Shown here: one piece after another, positions 45,704 through 56,098 of the stretch
Numbering within the stretch: position 1 is the stretch's first letter
How the letters are laid out: each line of letters starts with the position of its first letter
NCBI GenBank assembly: GCA_946122785.1
Contig: CAMGYJ010000006.1
Location: 70,433,676-70,497,675 of the forward strand
Source: Linum tenue
Lineage: Eukaryota > Streptophyta > Magnoliopsida > Malpighiales > Linaceae
Length of the DNA: 64,000 nucleotides
Direction: 5' to 3'
Notes under the pieces: generated by a model
Databases searched by the model: none
The model's input: only the letters and a program-made list of their open reading frames with translations
What the model was told of the DNA's origin: nothing
Translations under genes and position numbers: made by a program

Positions 45704-45730
45704 GAGAGAGAAACCTCAGAATTTGTCGAT

Positions 45731-45747
45731 GATATAATTTGTTGTAT
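45731..45747. repeat. Target-site duplication of the LINE, right copy
   Basis: GATATAATTTGTTGTAT, identical to 39321-39337. It is also the first 17 bases of tandem-duplication copy B. Confidence 0.9.
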
Positions 45748-46304
45748 AGTGTTGCCTTTCCTCTCCTTTCCAGTTTTCATTTCCGTGCCCAGCGCGACAA
45801 AAGTTCAGCTGTGTTTCCTTTGCTTTTCATCCTTTGTTGTTGTTGTTGTTGTGAAAACTAACTACATACGTAGATTCAATCAAAATGTAACATAATCCTA
45901 TCCATCCTCAATCCAACAACAATGTATAAGAGGTGTAGATTGTATTCACCGACAGTTTTACATTTGTTTATTTTATAGTGTATAGGCAAACAAAGGCAAT
46001 CAAGCCACTTAGCTGATGTGGGAAGGGTAGGTGCTAACATTTAATGATGATTCACTTTAATGGGTCATTTTTAAACGACTCCCAGTTGATGGCTGATGGT
46101 GTTGTGATCGTTAAGCACCATGAACAAGTATGTGATAGGCGAGCTGATACATTCTTTTGTTCTACCCTGTCTGTTCTTAAACAAATACCCTTCTAGAATG
46201 TGAAATAAAATATGCGATACAATCAGATTTTCAAGAGTCGATTCAAGTATTATCTCGAGACTCTTCGAGAAGGCCTTGCACGAGTGCTGCGGGGATATGA
46301 TCAA
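45731..46304. repeat. Tandem-duplication copy B (~575 bp)
   Basis: Counterpart of 38742-39320 in the same orientation and order, with small indels (for example extra GTG before CCCAGCGCGAC, and a few extra TTG units near 45840). On the minus strand an open stretch at 46071-46325 ends with the same kind of peptide as copy A. Before the LINE arrived, copies A and B were directly adjacent. Confidence 0.8.
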
Positions 46305-46478
46305 TGGTGTGGTGTCAATCTTCATATGAAAACCCTCAAATTAAGGTGAAAGTTATATGGCGAATGTTCAACATGATAGCCAATTGAGTTGCTTTGCTCT
46401 CTAACAAACTCTTCTCCTCCTCCATATAACTAAGGGGTCGTTTGGTTTTGATGATTGTTTGGTTGGAATAGTTACAAA

Positions 46479-47154
46479 TAGGGGTGGAAATCGGTACGGT
46501 ATCGGTATCCCAATACCAAATACCGAAATCCCGAATACCGAATTACACCCTAAAGTCAATCCCAATCCCAATCCCTAAATTATTTCGGTATCCCAATCCC
46601 AATCCCTAAATATTTCAGTATCCCAATCGGTACTTCGGTATCCCAATCGGTATTATCAAATACAAAATTAATTATCTTTGCAATTAATAATTAAATATAT
46701 AAATTAGATTTTATTGTTTAATTTAGGGGGAAAAGACTAAGCAAAGAGTTTTGAATTATGATATTATTAAGGAGAATGGAGGAGAGGAGACATCTCAAGT
46801 TCTTGTCATTGATAATCTTTAATTTGACGAATTGGAGGTTGGGAGACGACTATTAATAGTGATCGAATGATCTGTATATAATTAAATGACACTTTTGGTG
46901 GTTGAGGGTCATGTAGTAGTAAATGAGAGAGTCTAGTTGAGAGGATAAAATACAAACTAGCTAATATTTCGGTATTGATCGGTATTTCGGTATATCCCGA
47001 TCCCAATCCCGTAATCCCTAATACCGAATAACAATTGAAATTCAATCCCAATCCCAATCCCAAGAAATAATACGTGTATTCGGTAATACCAAATATAGAC
47101 AAATTCGGTACGGTATTCGGTATATCCCAAATACCGGTACCAAACTTCCAGCCC
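46479..47154. mobile_element. hAT-type MITE, TAGGGGTGG ends, CCCAATCC/CGGTAT-word interior
   Basis: The left end is TAGGGGTGGAAATCGGTACGG and the right end, read inversely, is GGGCTGGAAGTTTGGTACCGG. The flanks GTTACAAA (46471-46478) and TTTACAAT (47155-47162) match at six of eight. Subterminal DNA is packed with CCCAATCCCAATCC and CGGTATCCCAATCGG variants in both orientations, while the centre is AT-rich. It is about 676 bp. The open frames across it are a by-product of the repeats. Confidence 0.7.
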
Positions 47155-47162
47155 TTTACAAT

Positions 47163-47620
47163 GCATGGATTGTCTATAATGCATTGTTTTTTTTTGAATT
47201 TTATGCACATGCATTGTTTGCTTGATTTGACACAAACTATCACTCGAAATGAGTGATAGTTAAATCTCAAGTTTTTTGTGCGATTGTTGAGATTGTTTGA
47301 TTGAGATTGTTGTGTGTTTTTTTCTTCCAACTATGTCCCTACCTTATGTGTCTTGCCTTTGTATATTACAACCAAAGGGTGAAAGTGACATTTCATCCAA
47401 AAAGTAATATAACTTATTTAAATAACAAAATAATTATCACAAAAACCAAACGATGTAATCTACAATACACCAATTTTCGTATATACATGTATATTATTAT
47501 ACATGCATTGATGACAATCCATCTATTTAACTATTACCAAAACCAACCGAACCTAAATCAATATTCTACGTGATTTCCCCTCATTGTAGCCTCATTATCC
47601 TGCTCCTTTGGTAGAACTGG
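47163..47620. other. AT-rich spacer
   Basis: No gene seen. A few CCAAA(C/A)-type ends (ACCAAACGATG near 47445) may belong to another decayed MITE that begins GGGGTCGTTTGG near 46436, but I cannot establish it. Confidence 0.3.
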
Positions 47621-47628
47621 GATGCAAG

Positions 47629-48190
47629 TAGGGGTGTTCAAATGGTTTGGTTACCATGGTAACCATTTTAACCAGTAGTATTTGGCTAATTTGGTTTGGT
47701 TAATTTCGATAATTGGTTTGGTTTGGTTAAAAATTTAGCTTGTTTGGTTTAAGTGGTCTGGTTTGGTTTCAGGCACTCCTAACCAATCAAACCAAATTAA
47801 CCAGTTAAGTAATTTGTCATATATCTAATATATATTATATACACATACTTAATACTTTGCATAACCACTCAAGAGTCAAACTTAAGATAATTGTATTTAT
47901 TACATGTATTTACGTTAAGGGTTGACTATAATTATGTGGATTGTTATGTGTTGTTCATTATATAAATTGCAAATTGATGCACTAACTGAAAATTTTTCTC
48001 ACTTAATGATGATGTGGTGTTATATTGGTTATTTTGGTTAACCAATTAACCAAACCGAATAAACTTTAATTTGGTTAATTTAGTTGTTGTATTAGTTTGG
48101 ACGGTTTGGTTATGATATTGTATTCCATGATTAATAGATTTTAGACTTATTTGGTTTGATTATTACCATGGTAACCATTTGAACACGGTG
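47629..48190. mobile_element. hAT-type MITE, TAGGGGTGTTC ends, GGTTTGGTTAACC-word interior, perfect TSD
   Basis: The left end is TAGGGGTGTTCAAATGG, and the right end CCATTTGAACACGGTG pairs with it. The TSD GATGCAAG is perfect at 47621-47628 and 48191-48198. The interior repeats GGTTTGGTTAA, AACCAATTAACC and ATTACCATGGTAACC words in both orientations. It is 562 bp and non-coding. Confidence 0.88.
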
Positions 48191-48246
48191 GATGCAAGTG
48201 AAACCAACCGTAACAAAAAAAAAAGTGAAATGGAAAGGATTGGGAT

Positions 48247-48840
48247 TAGGGATGGCAATGGGTAGGGTCGGGTGCGGGTTTACCCTATACCAACTCCTAA
48301 CCCGCCGGGTAGAGCTTTCTAAAATACCCGACCAAATAACCACCGGGTATGAAAATTATATAACCATACCCTACCCACCGGGTAACCACGGGTATTCGGG
48401 TAACCATGGGTACGAATCCTAAACTATGAACTTATACACATATATGCACATACGTACTGTTGTCCATTAAAAATTCTCAATACTTCTAATTGTTCTAGTT
48501 TCAACAATCCACACAAATAAAAACAACAAAAACATAATAATTGTTCTTGCTTCTACAATCCACACAAACATAATAATCGTCTACATCATCATCAATAATG
48601 GTAGCTAAACTAAATTTCTCAAGCTAAACTAAATTTCTCAAGGGAAATTGACCCTTTAATAAGCGGGGCGGGTATAACGGGGCGGGTATTATCGATTACC
48701 ATACCCGTACCCTACCCTTTATTTTGAAACCGGGTATTACCCGTACCCGCCCTTTAACCCGTCAAAGCGGGTAATTACCCTCGTTGACCGGTTACGGTCG
48801 GGTAGGGTACCCATGGTTACGGGTTGGATTGACATCCCTA
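48247..48840. mobile_element. hAT-type MITE, TAGGGATGGCAA ends, CGGGTA-word interior, perfect TSD
   Basis: The left end TAGGGATGGCAATGGG and the right end TTGACATCCCTA pair. The TSD ATTGGGAT is perfect at 48239-48246 and 48841-48848. Subterminal blocks are arrays of CGGGTA, ACCCGTACCC and GGTAACCATGGGTA words, around an AT-rich centre. It is 594 bp and non-coding. It starts only 40 bp after the TSD of the preceding MITE. Confidence 0.88.
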
Positions 48841-48848
48841 ATTGGGAT

Positions 48849-49505
48849 TGGTGGAAGTATGGTGTGTGGGTTGTCAAATATTGGGAGAGAAAGAAAGAGA
48901 GAATTGAATGAGGTGTGGGCAATAATTGTGTTTGTGTCCCTTCACTCCCCTCCTCGAGCCTTGCGCTCTATTCCTTTCCTTTCTCCTTTTTCCGCTGCTG
49001 GAGGTTGACCCCGTCGTCTCCCTCTCCCATCTTCCCTGGCCTCATTCTCTCTCTCTCTTTCTTTCTGCAACATTAATATTCTTTCTTTCTTTCTATTCTC
49101 CCAAGTTTGCTGTTTCTGTCTGTCTTCCTTTTCCCACTCCTCCTTCCTTCCACCATCGCCATTCCTCTGTCTGATTGGTAGCTTCTCGTCAATCATCACC
49201 AACTAATCCAATCGCACCAACACCAACACCCTTTTTACCCTTTACCCAACCCTCTCTCCAAATTCATACACATATATGTTCCTCCATTTTAGACCATATA
49301 GTTTATATGGGGTTTCTTTTTGTTTCTTCCAATGTTAGTATCCGGCTACCTAGTTGGTCGAATCCTAAAGTTTTTGTTGGCTTCTGATCACAATTCACAA
49401 GATCGTAGTAAACAGAACAATGTTAAAATTGGGCCCTTTTGGTGAGTATAGTGACCAGCAAACCCATGGATGCATTTAAACCCTAGATTACTAGTTTGCA
49501 ACTAG
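48849..49505. other. C/T-rich stretch, possible orphan gene leader
   Basis: From about 48940 to 49160 the plus strand is strongly pyrimidine-rich (TCTCTCTCTCTTTCTTTC and similar), resembling a plant 5' leader, but no conserved coding region follows in the next 3 kb. The overlapping short open frames on both strands are low-complexity artefacts. Confidence 0.3.
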
Positions 49506-52500
49506 TGGCGGAGCCACGTTGATGGTAGAGGAGACATATCTCGTCAATTTAGATTCTCTTAACGTAAATTTTTAATCATCCTCCATTTAGATTGTCTGAC
49601 TTGTTCGTCGTTAATCGCCACATAAAGAGCAGCAGACCAGCGTTCAGGTTGTGCATCAGATGGTTCGAAACTGACTGACTGATAGTGGAAAAGATTGGTT
49701 CGGAGCTTTGTACTAATTAAGTGGACTAAGACTGCAACTGTTTGATTTTGAGTAAGTTTAATATTCACGTTTCTAAAGGGGAAATGATTGAGAGATGGAG
49801 TTGAGCGGCTCAACAAAAACCATCATACCTTTCCTTTTTGTGAATACAAAGACAATCATACTTACCCATTGAATTCTGAACCCTTCCCCAACATATAATT
49901 ATATATTTTGCTCATCCCTCCCACAAAAGATATAAGATTTAAAGGAGAGTAACAAATTGTGTATAACCAACGATTCATTTTTAACGACGGTATCTCATTC
50001 TTCGACGTAAGCGATAGGTAGCACAGTAAAATGCTTCGTGATCAAGTAGTTAAAACAGTTGCTTATAGTTTTGTTTTTCGCTCGACTTCCATCCTCCTTG
50101 TACATTCGTAGATAAACTAGAGAACGTAAAGCGAGTTAACACACACCTTACATGAACAAATAAACTGGATTACTCGAAAACGAAGGACATGATCTTCAAT
50201 TCTGTTAATCATTACAAGCTCTACAAACTACAATGTCAAATTCGTTATACATCGTATATATCGCGAACAAACCAACTTATTAGTAACCCGACATTAATCA
50301 AAACCTCAACCGGCTAGTTGTGGGGTGTGGGATTAGGGCACTAGGTAGATCGACCAGGATGTGTGGGCACAACATGGCCATCCGAAAGGTCAACAAACCA
50401 TTGTGTACTTTTGCATGGCCAAAGCTATTGCCCTTGTAGTAATTGGTTTTGCCCTTTGCCTCGAGACTTTACTCCGATAATACAAAAAAAAAAACTAGCT
50501 CCAATAGGACGAGAGTACTATTCTAAATGCCATACCACCCGGCCCCCGACCCCCCAAAAAACAAGCCCTTTTCCTTTCTTTGCAAACTCCAGTAGCTACT
50601 TTCTTGTAACTTACTGTCCAATTCCAAAAATAAAGCCACACCCAGGTTTCCTCTTTTCCCTTCTCCCCCTCCATCATAAGACTTGATGATTCTGGCATCA
50701 CAAGAACAAGTGCACAACGAAAGGCAAAAGGGAAACCTCCACATCCACTAAAAGAGAAGGTAGTACCTGCACCACTTAATCATGGTTTCAAATTTCACCA
50801 AGTTGCAAAGTGCCTCGACCTTAACACACTTACATCTACTCACGTAAAGCAAGGCGAGTCGAGCCTTAACATATAGATATTGCGCGTATTAGTCTTATGA
50901 AGTTACCATCTTTATCGTGAAGTCGCAAAATTTTGCGACTTATTAATAACCTATCCATCCAAACCATTCATATAATGGGTTGCCTCCACCCAATCCCTCA
51001 TCCAACAAAACGAAAAGTACATGACCTAGATAGACCGGACCCCTCCCTCATATATAAGAGAAACTTATAAGCAAAACTAACTACCCATCACGGCTCCTCC
51101 ATGCACATTGATATCGACATACATAGCTAGAGCTAGATCTCACAACGAAATATTTCCATCACATTATAAACCCTATCACGTGTTCATCTTCCAACCCAAT
51201 TGCGTACTTCCTCCCCTCTTGCTTCCACATATCCAATATAAAACCCTAACCCTAGCTTAGCTAGGGGCCATGAAGGTTGAAAATACGTAACCTCCCGGCC
51301 ACGACATAACACAACGGTTGAGCTAGCTTTATCTTTCCACGCATAATAACTAATCGAATACGTATGCATGGTCCCCAAAAAAAAAAAAACCCATTCCCAA
51401 TCCCGATTCAAGGTTTTGGTTTCGGTTTCATAGGATATGTTTTGATAAACATAGAGTGGGGTACGTTCCTAATCCTAGCTAGAGCTTTGGAAATTTAGGG
51501 CATCGAGAGGGCAACAAGCAGGCGCAACATAGAGTACTGTGGATTTTAAGATTTGGATCTGGGCCGATAAACAAACGGGTGTGGGCCCGTGGAAACGGGC
51601 CATGCATGTGAGCGACATGATGATGACGATGAGAGGAAAAGTAAGACATCGACGGATACGTAGCTGCTGCTTCGATTAAATTACTAGACCTCAAAGTTGT
51701 GTACTTAAATTAATAGGGCCATTAGGCTTCCCTTTTATTATGCATATTATTTTAGCAGAGCTAGCTAGGGTTTCGTAGCCAAAGCCCACACGCAGGCCGC
51801 AGCAGCAGCCCATATGTCGCCAGCCAAGGATACAAAGACTCACTCTCAATCACGTGCCTATCGTTTTCTCTAGCAGTACTACTGCTCTCTTCCTATGTGG
51901 CTATACTTCAATCCCAAGCCAGAAAAAGACAGCTTCTTGATTTTCCTCTCTGGGGTTTTTTTTTAGGGTAGCCCTAAGGAAGTAGAAGAAGAACTGAAGA
52001 AGGAGGTGAAGGGCTAGCTAGGTAGAAGCAGAAGCTGTGCAGGTGGGTAGTAAGTAGAAGAAGAAGAAGACTGAGGTAGCTATGCTAAGATTCAAAACCT
52101 GTGAAATTTTCAACCAACTTTTAGGTTATAGCTTTGATGGGTCCTGGGTTTTGCTTAGCTAGTTTTCCTTTTTGGGTTTTCTTAATTAGTGGTCAGAAAT
52201 GGTAAATCAGCCACTTTTTTTCTTCTTTGTGAAATGAAATGGGCTTTATTTGGTAGCCAAAATTAGCAGAATGCAGTTCAGTTGAATGATCAGTCTTTTG
52301 AATCAGTATATCCTTGTAAGAAAAGTAATTGGAAGTTTTAATTTGCCAAGGGCTGAATCGGGTGGGCTTCTCATTCATTTGAAGCTTCCTATTCTGGCCA
52401 AAAGTTCCCTTTATACTGTTTTACTTAATTATTACTAATATGAAAGTTGCAACCTATGAACAAGTAATGAAACAAAGCCAACTTTTCTTAGTCCTTTGTC

Positions 52501-52584
52501 ATTCAGTTCTCTACAACAGTTTAGTGTGTTCCTTTTGACCAGACTCTCAACTACTGATCTCTTGGGCTTGTTTATGTCGAAGCT
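49506..52584. other. Spacer without recognised genes
   Basis: Near 49506 AGTGGCGGAGCCACG is a scrap of a CAGTGGCGG-type element. At 51770-52090 a GA-rich, leader-like stretch with (AGA)n occurs on the plus strand, with no open frame of note. The remainder is AT-rich with chance open frames. Confidence 0.3.
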
Positions 52585-52594
52585 CCAAAAAATG

Positions 52595-53016
52595 CAGCCT
52601 AGTTATTCTGCTAACTTGAAGATTCATTAGTATACTAACTAATATCCAAAATGTATGAATTAATATCCAAGTCTGCTAAGTGTCTAGATAGCATAGACTA
52701 GTATTCAAAACATCACAAACTAGTATCTAGATAGCAGATGCCAACTAATATCCACAATCAACCAACTAGTATTCAATATGGATACTCTTATGTGTTATCT
52801 GGATACTATTTATGTGTTGTTTGGATACCATTCTGTGTTGTCTAGATATTAGTTTGTGAATTTGGGATAATAGTTGATTCATGGTGGATATTAGTTAGCA
52901 AACTCTGAATACTAGTCTGTGCTCTCTAGATACTTTAGTAATGAGATATTAGTTCATGTATTTTGGATATCAGTTAGTATCTGCTAACGAATCTTCAAAT
53001 TAGCAGATTAACTTTC
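52595..53016. mobile_element. Foldback MITE with 10-bp TSD
   Basis: The two halves are inverse copies. TCTGCTAACTTGAAGATTC on the left matches the inverse of GAATCTTCAAATTAGCAGA on the right, and both continue inward with ACTAATATCCA and TGGATATTAGT units that recur across the element. The flanks carry a perfect 10-bp duplication, CCAAAAAATG, at 52585-52594 and 53017-53026. It is 422 bp and non-coding. TSD size and long arms suggest a Mutator-like origin. Confidence 0.75.
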
Positions 53017-53026
53017 CCAAAAAATG

Positions 53027-53601
53027 TTGGTGCTAGCTAGCTAGTATTCTCCAGCAATATCTTCAAAATCTAATTGTAAAAAACTACTCATCGTGATACA
53101 ATAACTACTGCGATTTAGATATGGTCATAAGAATAGGCTATGCATATCATGCTTTGCTTATGCACCATCAAATCAATGAATAAAATTCAGAATAGGGAAT
53201 TCCCCGTTCAAAGTTGAAGATAGATATATATTATTAAAAAGACGTGCCAATCACATCGATTCCTAGCAAATAAATACTTGACCATGCTCGACCAAACTGG
53301 CCATAAGAACACAAACTTCTTTTGCCTTTTGTTCTCAAGAATGGAGACTTTTGGTGGGCCTTCTTCCATTTTCTGTCCACCGCCGAAGGGAGAGGGCTAA
53401 AGTAGCCGGCCTGCCGGGCTTGTCAATTGTGTCATTGGGATTCTCTGTTGGAATTTATTCATTTCTTTATCCTTCTTTGATCTTTCTTTTGGGTGTTAAT
53501 TGATTGCAGACAGGAGTGGATAGCAATAGAATAGATAGTTTTTGTTTGACCCTATTATGTGGGTCGAGTGGCTATTTGTTCAGCATATAGATATTTTATT
53601 A
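53027..53601. other. AT-rich spacer
   Basis: Nothing recognised in either strand. Confidence 0.35.
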
Positions 53602-53609
53602 TATAGGAC

Positions 53610-53994
53610 TAGGGGTGTCCATTCGGGTTCGGTTTTTCGGGTTTACCCGAAACCGACCCGATTATGTACATTTTCGGTTTTTTGGGTTCGGGTTCGTTTC
53701 GGGTTTCGGGTTTTTCGGTTTTGGGTTCGGTTTTGCTTATCGGTTTTTCGGGTTCCGGCTAAAAACCTCCAATGAATAGAACTCAACCCTTATTTTTATA
53801 CTTTCGGGTTTTCGGGTTTCGGTTTTGCTTTAACCGAACCCGAACCCGATAAGGAATTTTCGGGTTTCGGGTAACCAAAACCCACAAGTCCTTATCGGGT
53901 TCGGGTTCGGTTTTAGTGATTTTCGGTTTCGGGTTTTCGGGTTTTTTCGGGTTTCGGTTTGGGTAACCGAACCCGACCCGAACCGACACCCCTA
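53610..53994. mobile_element. hAT-type MITE, TAGGGGTGTCC ends, TTCGGGTT-word interior, perfect TSD
   Basis: The left end TAGGGGTGTC and the right end GACACCCCTA are perfect inverse copies. The TSD TATAGGAC is perfect at 53602-53609 and 53995-54002. Nearly all of the 385-bp interior consists of TTCGGGTTTCGG, CCCGAACCCG and CGGTTTT variants, T/G-rich on the left and changing orientation in the right half. The open frames across it are artefacts of the array. Confidence 0.9.
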
Positions 53995-54002
53995 TATAGG
54001 AC

Positions 54003-55110
54003 ACTATAATTATATAGAGAGGGTGATTTTTTAAGGTTGTCCAAAAACAAAAACAAAAAACAAAAACTAATTCAGGGTTTTTTATAGGTCAATCATTGGT
54101 GTGTGTGTGTATGTATTTAAAGAAAATAACAGGAAAGAAATAAGAAGAATGGAAAACGGGAGCAATAAAAGTTGTCCCACGGAGAAGAAGGGCTATGTTG
54201 TGATGGCTGATGGGCGGACCGGTGTGGTTGAGGCGATCATGAGCTCGGCCCAGGCCCAATAGCAAAGTAAATGTGGCATAATGGATTTAGCAGACTTCGA
54301 AGGCGTTATGGGCCTTAATTATCTGCTCGTTTGCTCCGGTGTTGCATGGCAATTTGATGGCTGTTTAATTTGATTCCACATACCACTAGCTGTGGGCTGT
54401 GGGGTGGATGGTTTTCTCTTTTTAAAAGCTATTTGCGCTCATTATTTTGATGAGTTGATTGGGTCAAATTATACTGTTGTTTGGATGTACAAACTTCAGG
54501 TGATATTTCAGGCCTGAATTGATTGAATGAACTGGTAATTGAAAGGAAGGGGAGTTTTTAATTAACGTGGTTGGGTCTATTTTCCTTTCGATATCCTAAT
54601 TTCACCTCTAGCTTTTTGGCTGAAATGTGAGTGTCTTTCTTTGAATAAAAAATGGATCAAAATTGAATTTGAACCGATTCAAATCGAATCAAATGAATCA
54701 AACATGCTTTTTTATAAGTTTTTAATATAAAACCGTTCCTTCAAGAACCCTGGGAGTGTAATTTGGAGCCCAAAAGAAAAGTGGATTGGGAGGAGCCCAT
54801 CACGGGCATAAGATCCAGGGATGCCTCGCGCGTACCAGTTATGTCGTAGGCCCGAAGAGTCCATCATGCGTTAAGCCCATTAAGCTTTCGATAATGTGTT
54901 GGAGGATTGCGAATCATTAATTGCTAGACAAATTAAACCTGATCGTTTGTCATTGTTTTTTTTTTATAATGGATCGTTTGTTATTGTTAGAGGTGGTAAT
55001 AGCAGACGGGTAGGAGAGCGGGAGAGTAGAATTTGAGTTTGGATTAGGTATGCTCTAATAACATTTGTTGAATTTGATAAGTTAAATAAAATTTTTTGGA
55101 ACTTCACTTA
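54003..55110. other. Spacer
   Basis: No gene or repeat recognised, apart from a short (GT)n run near 54101-54113. Confidence 0.35.
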
Positions 55111-55400
55111 CACTACAAAATAACAAACATACAACAGGGTTTTTCCCACTTTTAGCGACGAAAAAAACCGTCGCTAACAAGCCCGGCAGCGGTTTTTATT
55201 ACCCCTGCAAAAGCGTCGCAAGAACAACCGTCGCAAAGTAATGGCAGGGGTCAGCCAAACCGCAGTAAATGGACTTGCAACGGTTTTTTTGCAGCGGTTT
55301 TTCTGTCGCAATTGGTCTACTTTTTGAAGCTTTCACGACAGTTTTGTAGCCCTGTGTAACTTTTTAGCGACGATTTATACGATTTTTAGCGACACTTTTT
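55111..55400. repeat. CACTA left terminus and subterminal repeats
   Basis: After the CACTACAAAA end, AGCGACG and its inverse CGTCGCT occur repeatedly in both orientations, with GCAGCGGTTTTT and CCCTGCAAAA words. In CACTA elements such arrays bind the TNPA-type protein. Confidence 0.65.
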
Positions 55401-56098
55401 TGAATATTTTTAGCAACGCTTTTTAGCCCATTTCTACAACCTGCTAAAACATTTCAATTTTTTCATAAATTTCTAGAACCCCTGCAAAGTACCTTCAAAG
55501 TCTACATTCCCCATATCCATGCCACACAATGCTAACTTCCAAAGTACACAATATTACTACACATTACTACCAAAGTACACTTTAACAAAGATAAAGTTCC
55601 AACTAAATCCATAATATTGAACTTTGACTTTCTTCTGAATCACCAACAGCTCATCTTTATCCTGTTTTAAAGGCAACCAAAACATATAGCTCAAAATCAA
55701 TTTACATGTACAACTCAAAATCAAATTACATCATCTATATGAGTATATGATATGACTCACTTGGTGCATCTGTTGTAGTTAGAGGGGACTTTCTGTATCT
55801 TCATGGAGCTGGAAAAATAATAACAAGACAACAAATTCAAATATATAATTAATCACTTCACTAATTAATTAGTTACTCTATATATAGCTATAACCCAACC
55901 TGCTTGACTAAGAAGTGAACTAAATTGGAATAGAATGTCAAAGGGGATAGGAATATACTGTCACATTCTCAATGACAGAAAGGAACCCAAAAAAGAAAAG
56001 GAGGCTGACTTTTTGTGTTAGCAACTTAGCATGGAATACATGCAACAGGTTATGAGCTTGCAAACATTCCAGAGGCTGACTTTTTTACTTACCTTTTG

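Larger units (their letters stand above)
39338..45730 (-). mobile_element. Full LINE (plant L1 type) with two open ORFs and perfect TSD
   Basis: The element lies on the minus strand between two identical 17-bp duplications. It has a first ORF (gag-like), a second ORF (endonuclease, reverse transcriptase, RNase H), a short 3' UTR with an AATAAA signal and a short A tail (seen as about eight T at 39338-39345). Length is about 6.4 kb. Both ORFs are uninterrupted and all catalytic motifs I can check are present, so the copy looks recent and may be autonomous. Only 27 bp precede the first ATG of the long ORF1 reading, so either the 5' end is slightly truncated or translation starts further in, at 45007. 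Confidence 0.92.

Noticed and set aside
46436..47455. GGGGTCGTTTGG and an inverse-like CCAAACGA near 47445, a possible outer element around the MITE at 46479
   Set aside because: The ends are short and common in plant DNA, no TSD was found, and boundaries could not be set.
51821..51831. CAGCCAAGGAT, matching the first bases of miR169
   Set aside because: The next bases do not match the microRNA and no pairing arm was found.
53542..54004. Open frames of 73-77 codons on both strands
   Set aside because: They are translations of the TTCGGGTT array in the MITE at 53610-53994.
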